Positions 1 through 6,598 are shown, counted from the first letter of the stretch. The stretch is 7,117 nucleotides of DNA from Vulcanimicrobiota bacterium (GCA_014305015.1 JACRUB010000115.1:1-7117); one strand, 5' to 3'. Notes: generated by a model from the sequence alone, not told the origin. Numbers and translations are program-made.

Positions 1-294
1 ATTCACGATGCTGCTCGCGATGCCGGTATCGATGGTGATTCGTCCGAGCATCGCGCCGAAAATCACCGCGACGAAAACCGCTGCAAGTTTATACGATCCT
101 ACCACCACGATATCGCCAAGTCCCGGATGCGTGAGCGGTTGTCCAGGCAACGGCGCAACGCCATGAAGGGGTACGCCCGCAACCGCCGCCATGGTCACCG
201 CCATGAGCGGCACCGCAAGCAGCGCCGGGAGAATGCGCCGGTACATCAAGAACGCGAAGGCCGCGAAGACGAGAATGACGAGAACGCCCGACAT
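1..294 (-). CDS. Inner-membrane permease, ion-transporter superfamily (C4-dicarboxylate/DctM- or CitMHS-like), N-terminal part only
   Basis: The first 98 codons of a membrane carrier that continues past the left edge. The translation is strongly hydrophobic, with likely membrane helices at about residues 2-18, 20-45 and 66-90. It begins MSGVLVILVFAAFAFLMYRR and later reads GSYKLAAVFVAVIFGAMLGR. That pattern (hydrophobic start, a basic YRR turn, then a helix with FGAMLG) resembles the N-terminus of bacterial permeases annotated as C4-dicarboxylate transporters in the ion-transporter superfamily. This is recalled similarity, not a search. The ATG shares its A with the TAA stop of the upstream hexosaminidase gene (TAATG), so translation is probably coupled; only a GGGGT stretch 12 bases upstream could act as a Shine-Dalgarno site. 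The pairing suggests import of a sugar, sugar acid or other product of the secreted hydrolase, but substrate cannot be read from this fragment. A TRAP large subunit or gluconate-type permease is an alternative. Confidence 0.72.
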   Translation of the reverse strand, partial: MSGVLVILVFAAFAFLMYRRILPALLAVPLMAVTMAAVAGVPLHGVAPLPGQPLTHPGLGDIVVVGSYKLAAVFVAVIFGAMLGRITIDTGIASSIVN

Positions 295-2237
295 TACGGG
301 TGGCTTACCCCAAGCACGTCATCGAAACTCGGAAAGCGCCCTTTTGGCACATAGTCCTCGTACGTCATCGCATTGATCTTATCCGCACGGGTGATGGCCT
401 GCTGCGCGGCGAGATGATAGCGCTCGAGCACACTTGCGCGATGAGCGGACCGGCTCTCGTAGTCCCAAGCCGTAGCGTAAAGCGGGGCGAGCTCTTCCAT
501 GTTATCGCGCATTTCCCAGAAGAGGTACTTCGAGATAAAGAGACCACGATAGACCAGCCCCTTTTTTGCATCGGCCGCGTGTGATAACGCGTCATTGTAG
601 TAATAGCGAGATTCGTCACCGATCTGATAGTCGCGCACGAGATAATCCAACCGCCGGGCGGCCAGCGCCATCACCTTTGCGGCATTCTTGTGCAGCGGAA
701 CGCTCGTGGTCATCAGATGCGTGAGGACGCCCTCCGCTTCCTTACGAATCCCGGGCAGGTCGTACGCTTTGAGACGGTGTTGAATTCGCCCGTCGAGCGG
801 ATCGCTCCAAAAAAGATAGTCTGTCGAGTCGTATGGGTCGGCTTCAAGACTCTTGACAATGTCGCCAAGCGTCGTGACGTCCGTTCCAAAGCGCGGATCG
901 GAACTCCCGAAGAACGCCGCCGGAAAATCGCGGTTGAATGTTGCGGGATCCACGTCCCCCGTCTCCCATGATGCAGCGGCGGCATAGAGCACGGGGTACC
1001 ACGTCGCTTCATACAGCGACTCGCCGTCGTCGTGCCATACCGTTTGAAACAAACCAAAAACGTGCGCAGCTTTGCCTTCATTGATAAAACGGCGCTCGTT
1101 GGGAATTGCCGCCGCAAGATCGGGGAAAATCTCGTTCCAGTTGTTTGCGCCCGGCGCCACCATCTGGGAGAACTCTTGCGAGGCAATGGTTTTGATATAG
1201 GGGACGAACGTTTTCTCGTTTCCGTAGTGCCAATTGATGATCACGGTATTCTTGGGAATATGCTGCAAAACGTCCGGATGTTTCTGAATCGCATCGTCCC
1301 AAATCATCACGCGCGCGCCGGATTTGGAGACCATACTCGCGACGCGCGACACGTGCGCCGCATAGATCGCTGCATCGCCCTGCGAATCAACCGCTGCTTT
1401 GGTTTGCCCGCGTCCAAGATCGGATGGCTCATCGGAACCAATATGAAAGAACGGCGGATGCGGGACGGCTGCGAGTTCGTCCGTGATAACCTCTTGCAGG
1501 TACGAATACGTGAGCGGACTCGTCGGACTCATCAAATAGCCGTGCGGCAATTCCGCGGCAGGCGCGTATTGCTCCCAGCGCAGCGTGTTATGCATGTGCG
1601 CAAAACTCTGCTGTTCAGGAATGAACGTCACATGAAATACTTTTGCGTAGGCCGCCAGTTCGCGGAGCTGCGCCGGCGTTATGCCATCCAATGGGGCCGG
1701 CAGAGGATTGCGCGGATCGACGAACACGTGCTCCATGTACGGCGAGTAGCCGTTCATTTTGAACGCAGCGATAGTGCGGATTCTTTCCTTAAAGTAGCGC
1801 ATCGTCGGCAATGGGCCGCGCGAGACGTCATCGGAGAGGATGCGCCACGGCAGCGCAGGGGCATCGGCGATGTGCACGCACGGCAATGTCCAGCCGTCCC
1901 CGCTGCGTTGCGGCAATTGGGCCAGAGTCATAAACGCGTAGAACGTTCCCGCAGCATCGCCACTGGCGATTGTGATGCGCGGGCCGGAAACGTCCAAGCG
2001 ATATGCCTGCGGCCCGAGCGGGGTGTGGACGACCGTGACATCCGGATGCGCGTCCGTTGCTAGCGTACGAATGCCCAACCCATGCCAGCGCTCGTTCACT
2101 TCGGCGAAGGCACCCGCATCCGTCGAAGCACTCACCCGCAGCGCACGCTCGAACCGGAACGGCTGCGCACACGCATGCGGCTGCGCGCGAGCAGGCTGCG
2201 GAATGAGCGCGAGAGTTAGCGCCGCTGCAAGCAACAT
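294..2237 (-). CDS. Exported GH20 beta-N-acetylhexosaminidase
   Basis: Removes terminal beta-linked GlcNAc/GalNAc from glycans; GH20 enzymes use substrate-assisted catalysis by an Asp-Glu pair. Residues 1-18 form a hydrophobic signal peptide ending in ARA, so it should act in the periplasm or outside. Residues ~29-120 resemble the non-catalytic GH20b domain (YRLDVSGPRITIASGDAAGT, then FYAFMTLAQL). The barrel covers ~125-425: PWRILSDDVSR at 130-140 holds the conserved substrate-binding Arg (R132), KMNGYSPYMEH follows at 160-170, and FFHIGSDE at 263-270 gives catalytic D269-E270. W336 (IINWHYG) and W401 (VWHDDGE) are likely active-site aromatics. The motif is GSDE rather than the usual GGDE. 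Residues ~430-647 form a long helical C-terminal domain like that of the GH20C/Hex1T-type enzymes (inference). The ATG at 2237 is the only ordinary start codon before an in-frame stop at 2337-2339; no good ribosome site precedes it. First gene of a unit with the permease downstream. Confidence 0.93.
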   Translation of the reverse strand: MLLAAALTLALIPQPARAQPHACAQPFRFERALRVSASTDAGAFAEVNERWHGLGIRTLATDAHPDVTVVHTPLGPQAYRLDVSGPRITIASGDAAGTFYAFMTLAQLPQRSGDGWTLPCVHIADAPALPWRILSDDVSRGPLPTMRYFKERIRTIAAFKMNGYSPYMEHVFVDPRNPLPAPLDGITPAQLRELAAYAKVFHVTFIPEQQSFAHMHNTLRWEQYAPAAELPHGYLMSPTSPLTYSYLQEVITDELAAVPHPPFFHIGSDEPSDLGRGQTKAAVDSQGDAAIYAAHVSRVASMVSKSGARVMIWDDAIQKHPDVLQHIPKNTVIINWHYGNEKTFVPYIKTIASQEFSQMVAPGANNWNEIFPDLAAAIPNERRFINEGKAAHVFGLFQTVWHDDGESLYEATWYPVLYAAAASWETGDVDPATFNRDFPAAFFGSSDPRFGTDVTTLGDIVKSLEADPYDSTDYLFWSDPLDGRIQHRLKAYDLPGIRKEAEGVLTHLMTTSVPLHKNAAKVMALAARRLDYLVRDYQIGDESRYYYNDALSHAADAKKGLVYRGLFISKYLFWEMRDNMEELAPLYATAWDYESRSAHRASVLERYHLAAQQAITRADKINAMTYEDYVPKGRFPSFDDVLGVSHP

Positions 2238-2297
2238 CGTTCTGCGGTTTAGCTTTCGCGGAGGGGCCTTCCCGCACGGCGCCGCACCTTGCTTGCA
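2226..2297. repeat. 9-bp inverted repeat bracketing the divergent start region
   Basis: TGCAAGCAA at 2226-2234 is matched exactly by its reverse complement TTGCTTGCA at 2289-2297. The left arm lies in codons 2-4 of the hexosaminidase gene; the right arm runs into the A of the serine-hydrolase ATG. Arm centres are 63 bp apart, near six helical turns, and each arm contains a small dyad TGC-N2-GCA. A regulator binding both arms could control both units (inference). Against this, the left arm simply encodes Leu-Leu-Ala with codons also used inside the symporter gene (near 4777), so it may be chance. Confidence 0.35.
2238..2296. promoter_or_regulatory. Divergent intergenic region, presumed promoters for both units
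   Basis: These 59 bp separate two divergent start codons, so at least part of both promoters should lie here or just inside the flanking genes. I see no convincing -35/-10 pair on either strand and no Shine-Dalgarno site well placed for either start. GGAGGGG at 2260-2266 is about 30 bases from the plus-strand ATG, too far for ribosome binding. The stretch 2260-2272 (GGAGGGGCCTTCC) is a near-palindrome with 6-base arms, one mismatch per arm and a single central base; 2277-2284 is the perfect palindrome CGGCGCCG. Either could be an operator, but GC-rich DNA makes such palindromes easily. Confidence 0.5.
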
Positions 2298-3532
2298 TGA
2301 TTGCTCGCGGCTTTGTTCTACTGGCAGCTCTTTTCTTCATATCGCCGGCTGCAGCGGCCGCCGCCCCACCGCCGCCGCGGACGCCTGCGATCAACACGAT
2401 CGACGCAATGATGATGGCCGAAGTTCAGAGCGGCCGGCTTTCCTCCGCACAACTGGCGATCATTTTTCCGGGCGGAGTCTTTAAGAAGGCGTATGGATCT
2501 GCAAGCGACCACACAATCTATGAACTTGCATCGTTGACAAAACCCGTCGCCACCACAACGGCGATCATGATGCTTGTGGACCGCGGCCAACTCTCGCTGC
2601 GGGACCATGTGGCCAAATTTATTCCCGAGTTCGCGCAAAACGGCAAGCACGACGTGACGATCGAAGAGTTACTTTTGCATACGAGCGGCATGCCGCAAAG
2701 CTTTCCGAAAAGTGATTACACAGCCGACCGCATCGCGATTTTGCAGCATGCCTATGCCCGCAAGCTCGATTTTGAACCGGGGACCGGATTTTCATATAGT
2801 AACTTAGGTTTCATTGTCTTAGCCGAAGTCGTCGCGCGGGTCTCCGGAGTGCCGTTCGAGGACTTTTGTAAGCGCAATATCTTCAAGCCGCTCCACATGG
2901 ACGATTCGTTCTTCGACACCACCTTGGACGCGGCGCACCGGGGCGCGCTCGCGCCGCAGACTCCGAATCAAACCGAAGCCGCACTTCGTAAAGCCTTCGG
3001 CACGGTCCCAGGTGTCAACGGACATGCGGGGATGCTTTCAAACGCGAGCGACCTCTCGAAGTTCGTTCAAGCGCTCTACAACAGCCAGCCCGGCTCCCTG
3101 TTTTTCGCTCCGAAGCCGATCTTGAGTTGGCGCTCACTTGCAGCGATGATCGCTCCGCACTACGTCGGCGATATGGAATATCGTGGCTTAGGCTGGGATC
3201 TGGCCAGCGGTTTCTCGCGAAACGGGGGCGACCTGATGCCGCGCGGCAGTTTTGGGCACACCGGTTCGTCCGGCACGAGTTTGTGGATGGATCCCGCCAC
3301 GGGCGTCGCCGTGATCCTCGTATCGAACAATCACTTTACGAAGGATGCGGAAGATACCATCGGGCTCGCGGGGCGTATTGCCAACATCATGATGGCGCAA
3401 GGATCTTTCTTTGATCCCTTGCGCGTGGAACGCCAAGAGTTGCAATTTGATGCCGCGGCAGCACGTAGCGCCGCCGGGTTTCCGGCAACGCCGCTTGCAC
3501 CACCGACCCCGCGCCCGGCGCCTTCGCCATAG
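2297..3532 (+). CDS. Exported serine hydrolase of the beta-lactamase / class C / esterase family
   Basis: A serine hydrolase of the penicillin-binding-protein fold; family members include class C beta-lactamases, D-aminopeptidases, D,D-peptidases and esterases. Signal peptide: basic MIAR, hydrophobic stretch to ~residue 17, then an Ala-rich cleavage region and Pro-rich linker (PPPPRTP). All three active-site motifs are present: S79-L-T-K82 (nucleophile and general base, in ELASLTKP), Y167-S-N169 (FSYSNLGF), and H321-T-G323 (FGHTGSSG). Two more family signatures are LLLHTSGMP at 126-133 and GHAGMLSNASDLSKF at 242-256. HTG instead of KTG and the compact segment before the SLTK motif fit the esterase/D-peptidase relatives better than a true drug-resistance enzyme. 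After ~residue 372 a tail ends in a Pro/Ala/Thr-rich stretch. First gene of the plus unit; the symporter follows after 21 bp. The substrate is unknown; an acylated sugar or a peptide with D-amino acids would suit the neighbours (inference). Confidence 0.93.
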   Translation: MIARGFVLLAALFFISPAAAAAAPPPPRTPAINTIDAMMMAEVQSGRLSSAQLAIIFPGGVFKKAYGSASDHTIYELASLTKPVATTTAIMMLVDRGQLSLRDHVAKFIPEFAQNGKHDVTIEELLLHTSGMPQSFPKSDYTADRIAILQHAYARKLDFEPGTGFSYSNLGFIVLAEVVARVSGVPFEDFCKRNIFKPLHMDDSFFDTTLDAAHRGALAPQTPNQTEAALRKAFGTVPGVNGHAGMLSNASDLSKFVQALYNSQPGSLFFAPKPILSWRSLAAMIAPHYVGDMEYRGLGWDLASGFSRNGGDLMPRGSFGHTGSSGTSLWMDPATGVAVILVSNNHFTKDAEDTIGLAGRIANIMMAQGSFFDPLRVERQELQFDAAAARSAAGFPATPLAPPTPRPAPSP

Positions 3533-3533
3533 C

Positions 3534-3544
3534 GGAGGTCAGGA
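3534..3544 (+). promoter_or_regulatory. Ribosome binding site of the symporter gene
   Basis: GGAGGT (3534-3539) then AGGA (3541-3544) fill the 21-bp gap after the serine-hydrolase stop. AGGA lies 9 bases before the GTG at 3554 but 24 before the in-frame ATG at 3569, so the site favours the GTG start. It is the only strong Shine-Dalgarno sequence at any gene start in this window. Confidence 0.65.
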
Positions 3545-3553
3545 ACGCGAGCC

Positions 3554-5392
3554 GTGGAACGCCCGGCTATGCAACTGCAAACCGCTGACTATCTTGTCAT
3601 CGCCGTCTTCTTTGCGATCAACATCGGCATCGGTATCTACTATGCTCGGCGCGGCGGTAAGAGCCTCGGCGACTTTTTCTTAAGCGGCCGCAGCGTTCCA
3701 TGGTGGCTTGCAGGCACGTCGATGGTTGCAACCACGTTTGCAGCCGACACGCCACTTGCCGTTACCGGCTTCGTCGTCAAGAACGGCGTTGCTGGAAATT
3801 GGCTGTGGTGGAACATGGTCATGAGCGGCATGCTCACGGTCTTCTTCTTTGCAGCGCTGTGGCGACGCTCAGGGGTGCTAACCGATGTGGAATTCATCGA
3901 GCTGCGTTACGCAGGCAAGCCTGCGGCCGCACTTCGCGCCGTGCGCGCTGTGTATCAAGGCGTCATCATCAACACCATCATCATCGGCTGGGTGAACCTC
4001 GCGATCGCAAAGATTCTCGGGCTCACTTTGCATTTGCCGAAGTGGGAAGCAATTCTTATTTGTCTCGTGCTCACCGGGCTCTACGTCGCAATCGGCGGCC
4101 TCTGGAGCGTCCTCGTTACCGACTTCCTGCAATTCATCGTCAAGATGAGTATGGTCATCGTGCTCGCCGTTGCTGCCGTCGCCGCAGTCGGCGGGATCAT
4201 GTCGATGCGCACGCACTTGGCAGCAATCGATGCAACCCATGCAGGTTCGGGCGGCGGCTCGATTCTGGCTTTCTTTCCAACCGGGAACGCCGCTTGGATG
4301 CCGCTCCTGAGTTTCCTTGTCTTCATCAGCGTCAGTTGGTGGGCATCTTCGTATCCGGGCGCGGAGCCCGGCGGCGGCGGCTACATCGCCCAGCGCATCT
4401 TAGCATCCAAAGACGAAAAGAACGCGATCTGGGCAACGCTCTTCTTTAACGTGGCGCACTATGCACTTCGCCCGTGGCCCTGGATATTGGTTGCGCTCGC
4501 AAGTATCATCTTGTATCCGCACGGCGTCGCGGATCCGATCACGCACAAGATCGATCCGGAACTCAACTACATTCAAACAATGATCGATTACTTGCCCGCC
4601 TGGCTGCGCGGCCTGATGATGGCGGGATTCCTTGCCGCGTACATGTCGACAGTCGGCACGCAGTTGAATTTGGGCGCTTCGTACTTCGTCAACGATTTGT
4701 ACCGCCGGTTTATGCGTCCGCAAGCCGATCAAACCGAACTCGTCTGGGCCTCACGCATTGCAACAATTATCGCAATGTTGCTTGCGGCATTCGTCACCAT
4801 TTTCATGGAGTCGGTCGGCGCAGCATGGGCCTACATTCTGACCTTCACTGCGGGCGTCGGGCTCGTAATGATTCTGCGCTGGTACTGGTGGCGCATTAAT
4901 GCGTGGACAGAAATCTCCGCACTCGCCAGTTCCGGGATTGTCGCAAGCATTCTGCAGGCACCCGGCGTCACGATCGTCCCCGATTCTCCGAACAAGACCG
5001 TCATCGTCTTGCTCATTACGGTTGTTATTACGACCATCGTGTGGCTGACCGTGACGTTTCTCACCAAGCCCGAGCCTCAAAGCACGCTCGAGGCTTTTTA
5101 TCGCAAGGTGCAGCCGAGCGCATTCGGATGGAAACCGATTGCCAATAAGGTCGGGATGATCAATGAAGGCATGAAATTGCCGCTCAACATCTTGGACTGG
5201 ATTGCCGGCTGCGGGTTGGTCTACCTAACGCTCTTCGGGATCGGAAAGCTTGTCCTGGGCGAGCCGCTGCCGGGGATATTGCTGCTGATCGGGGCAGCAA
5301 TTTGCCTTGGGTTCATCTTCTGGGACATGAACCGCCGCGATTGGGAGTCAGCAGTTACGGCCCCGTCCGCTAGCGAACCGGGACTCGCATGA
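3554..5392 (+). CDS. Sodium/solute symporter, SSS family
   Basis: Inner-membrane carrier that uses the sodium gradient to import a small solute; family substrates include sugars, amino acids, proline, pantothenate and sialic acid. About 14 hydrophobic segments cover nearly the whole 612 residues, with a typical SSS start: a helix at ~11-30, a basic YYARRGGKS turn, then DFFLSGRSVPWWLAGTSMVA (40-59), the family pattern around the first broken helix. The core signature AAYMSTVGTQLNLG followed by DLY (361-383) carries M364-S365-T366, the position of the Na2-site serines in characterised members such as vSGLT. A Gly-rich loop PGGGGYIAQR (272-281) faces a long connecting segment. Start: GTG at 3554 fits the ribosome site; ATG at 3569 (MQLQTADYLV) is possible and would remove five residues. 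It sits between an exported hydrolase and an exported FecR protein, so it probably imports a hydrolysis product. The exact substrate cannot be assigned. Confidence 0.95.
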   Translation: MERPAMQLQTADYLVIAVFFAINIGIGIYYARRGGKSLGDFFLSGRSVPWWLAGTSMVATTFAADTPLAVTGFVVKNGVAGNWLWWNMVMSGMLTVFFFAALWRRSGVLTDVEFIELRYAGKPAAALRAVRAVYQGVIINTIIIGWVNLAIAKILGLTLHLPKWEAILICLVLTGLYVAIGGLWSVLVTDFLQFIVKMSMVIVLAVAAVAAVGGIMSMRTHLAAIDATHAGSGGGSILAFFPTGNAAWMPLLSFLVFISVSWWASSYPGAEPGGGGYIAQRILASKDEKNAIWATLFFNVAHYALRPWPWILVALASIILYPHGVADPITHKIDPELNYIQTMIDYLPAWLRGLMMAGFLAAYMSTVGTQLNLGASYFVNDLYRRFMRPQADQTELVWASRIATIIAMLLAAFVTIFMESVGAAWAYILTFTAGVGLVMILRWYWWRINAWTEISALASSGIVASILQAPGVTIVPDSPNKTVIVLLITVVITTIVWLTVTFLTKPEPQSTLEAFYRKVQPSAFGWKPIANKVGMINEGMKLPLNILDWIAGCGLVYLTLFGIGKLVLGEPLPGILLLIGAAICLGFIFWDMNRRDWESAVTAPSASEPGLA

Positions 5393-6210
5393 GAGCAACT
5401 GCATTTCTGCTTGCCACGGCTGCCCTTTCGTTGCCGCTAGCTGTTTGCGCCGATACCGCCGACAAACAATTGCAAAGCGTCAAGGGGCAGGTCTCCTACC
5501 AACACGGCGCGGCCACAAAGCCGCTCGCTACCAACGCCAGCATCGTGCTCGCGGACAAAGACTACACGATTACCGGAGCGGACTCGCGCGGCGCGGTGGA
5601 TCTCCCCGATTCATCGGTGGTAACCGTCGGCAGCGATACCAAAGTGCAGATGGCCTTCTTTAGCCAAGGTGCGATTGCGACCGCAAAGTTCGTCATCTAC
5701 AACGGCCACACGCGTTTTGAAGTGCGGCACCCGCAGGGGTCAAAAGCCAATTATACGTTCGTCACACCCACGGCAAGCATCGCCGTCCGTGGAACGCAAG
5801 GGGACATCGGCGTAACGCCGGATTCACTCCAAGTCAATGTGTACGAAGTGTGCGATCCGCAGATGCCGGTCGTCGTCACCACCAAAAGCGGGCAACAGTT
5901 TACAGTACGAGCGGACCAAGCGTTCATCGGAAAAATCGTAGGCGGCATTCTGCAAGCGCAAGTCCAGCAACTTACGCAGCAAATGATCGATCAGCTCGCA
6001 CCGGACCTGAGCAATTATCCGATGAGTGCACAAGCGGTTGCGGATCGCGCCAGAGGCGAAGTCAACGGCGCCATCTCGGGTGCGGCAAGCGACGCGACCG
6101 GTGGAATGATAGGCGGGAGCGAAGTGACCGACGCCCTCGGCGGTTTGTTTAAGAAGAAGGCGACCCCGACTCCCGCTGCTACTGTTGGCCCGTCGGCAAC
6201 GTGCCGGTGA
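5389..6210 (+). CDS. Exported FecR-domain protein without anti-sigma segment
   Basis: A secreted protein with one FecR-like beta-rich domain. The signal peptide is residues 1-21, most likely cut after AVCA. LAVC resembles a lipobox, but Val just before the Cys is unusual, so a lipoprotein is less likely. Residues ~45-175 form the FecR domain: alternating strands, GADSRGAVDLPDSSVVTVG (63-81) and the hallmark TPTASIAVRGTQGDIGV (126-142). In classical FecR the domain follows a cytoplasmic sigma-binding part and a membrane helix; both are absent, and no sigma factor or TonB receptor is nearby. After residue 185 comes a Gln-rich helical stretch (QAQVQQLTQQMIDQL), then a Gly/Ala/Ser-rich region (227-252), a basic KKK and a Thr/Pro/Ala tail. 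Its ATG overlaps the symporter stop (ATGA), so the two are probably translated together. Role unknown; sensing or scaffolding in the periplasm near the carrier is inference. Confidence 0.88.
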   Translation: MRATAFLLATAALSLPLAVCADTADKQLQSVKGQVSYQHGAATKPLATNASIVLADKDYTITGADSRGAVDLPDSSVVTVGSDTKVQMAFFSQGAIATAKFVIYNGHTRFEVRHPQGSKANYTFVTPTASIAVRGTQGDIGVTPDSLQVNVYEVCDPQMPVVVTTKSGQQFTVRADQAFIGKIVGGILQAQVQQLTQQMIDQLAPDLSNYPMSAQAVADRARGEVNGAISGAASDATGGMIGGSEVTDALGGLFKKKATPTPAATVGPSATCR

Positions 6211-6598
6211 GCGCTGCGTCGCGGTTATCGAACGCTTTCTCGAGATCATCCAGATAACCAGGCAATTGGTCTGCGGTAACGTTCTCGGCACGCAACGCAG
6301 TATCGATCAAGGCTTCATCCGCGCGTGCGATTGCGGTCTTGCGCTCTTCACTAAGCGTTTCGTATTCGAACTCTTTGAACACCCGCTGATTGGTGAATTC
6401 GCACCGCAAGATCAAGCGGTCGTAGACCTCGGTCACTTCCGGCGTGTTAAAGAATTCTTCGTGATTAAAGTGCAAGAGCGCAAGCGCCTCGCCAACGATC
6501 GCGCGAATCTGCTCGTCGGCCAAGCGGCGGGTGCTTTCATCGGCGTAACCGGCAAAATCCGGAACGCGGGATTTGATATCTGCGAGAGCTTGCTCCAT
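6179..6598 (-). CDS. Conserved-looking hypothetical protein, soluble and helical
   Basis: I do not recognise this 139-residue protein. It starts MEQALADIKSRVPDFAGYAD and is charged, acidic and mostly helical, with no signal peptide, membrane helix or metal-binding motif; one cysteine (C66). Helices probably cover ~1-10, 23-43, 54-77, 82-104 and 109-126. It looks like a real gene: codons follow the local style (CGC Arg, TTG/CTC Leu, many G-first codons), composition is that of a folded cytoplasmic protein, and it fills the gap between known genes. The ATG at 6598 is the only usable start before an in-frame upstream stop at 6641-6643. No clear ribosome site precedes it. It converges on the FecR gene with a 32-bp overlap and diverges from the GH15-type gene across 30 bp. 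A reading frame of similar length lies antisense in codon register; I take that as a shadow. Confidence 0.75.
   Translation of the reverse strand: MEQALADIKSRVPDFAGYADESTRRLADEQIRAIVGEALALLHFNHEEFFNTPEVTEVYDRLILRCEFTNQRVFKEFEYETLSEERKTAIARADEALIDTALRAENVTADQLPGYLDDLEKAFDNRDAALTGTLPTGQQ
6191..6209. terminator. Possible hairpin at the convergent gene ends (weak terminator candidate)
   Basis: CGTCGGCA (6191-6198) and TGCCGGTG (6202-6209) can pair over 8 positions, two of them G-T, around the 3-base loop ACG. The stem covers the last codons of the FecR gene and part of its stop codon, and also lies in the end of the opposing gene. No T-run follows on either strand, so an intrinsic terminator is not established; it may only slow RNA decay or be chance. 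Confidence 0.3.

Noticed and set aside
127..376. Two short plus-strand frames over the left permease gene
   Set aside because: Arg/His-rich or irregular translations overlapping the minus-strand permease, which has proper membrane helices and a coupled start.
1032..2063. 343-codon open frame on the plus strand, antisense to the hexosaminidase gene
   Set aside because: Its translation is rich in Arg, His and Val with no recognisable domain, and the opposite strand encodes a clear GH20 enzyme. Long antisense frames are common in GC-rich genes.
1828..2397. 189-codon minus-strand frame across the divergent region
   Set aside because: Ala/Cys/Arg-rich translation with no domain. It overlaps the start of the hexosaminidase in another frame and the opposing signal peptide.
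2297..3532. Antibiotic-resistance beta-lactamase
   Set aside because: The fold and motifs fit, but HTG instead of KTG, the compact region before the active serine and the sugar-uptake context make a resistance role unlikely without assay data.
4370..4383. GGC repeat run that could be taken for a microsatellite
   Set aside because: It encodes the Gly-rich loop PGGGGY of the symporter, a region that is Gly-rich in relatives, so it is explained by coding.
3700..4449. 249-codon open frame on the plus strand inside the symporter gene
   Set aside because: The translation is Arg/His/Cys-rich and unlike a folded protein, while the overlapping frame has the full SSS pattern.
5389..6210. Anti-sigma factor FecR with a partner sigma gene
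   Set aside because: There is no N-terminal sigma-binding segment, no internal membrane helix and no sigma-factor gene in the window; only the FecR domain is shared.
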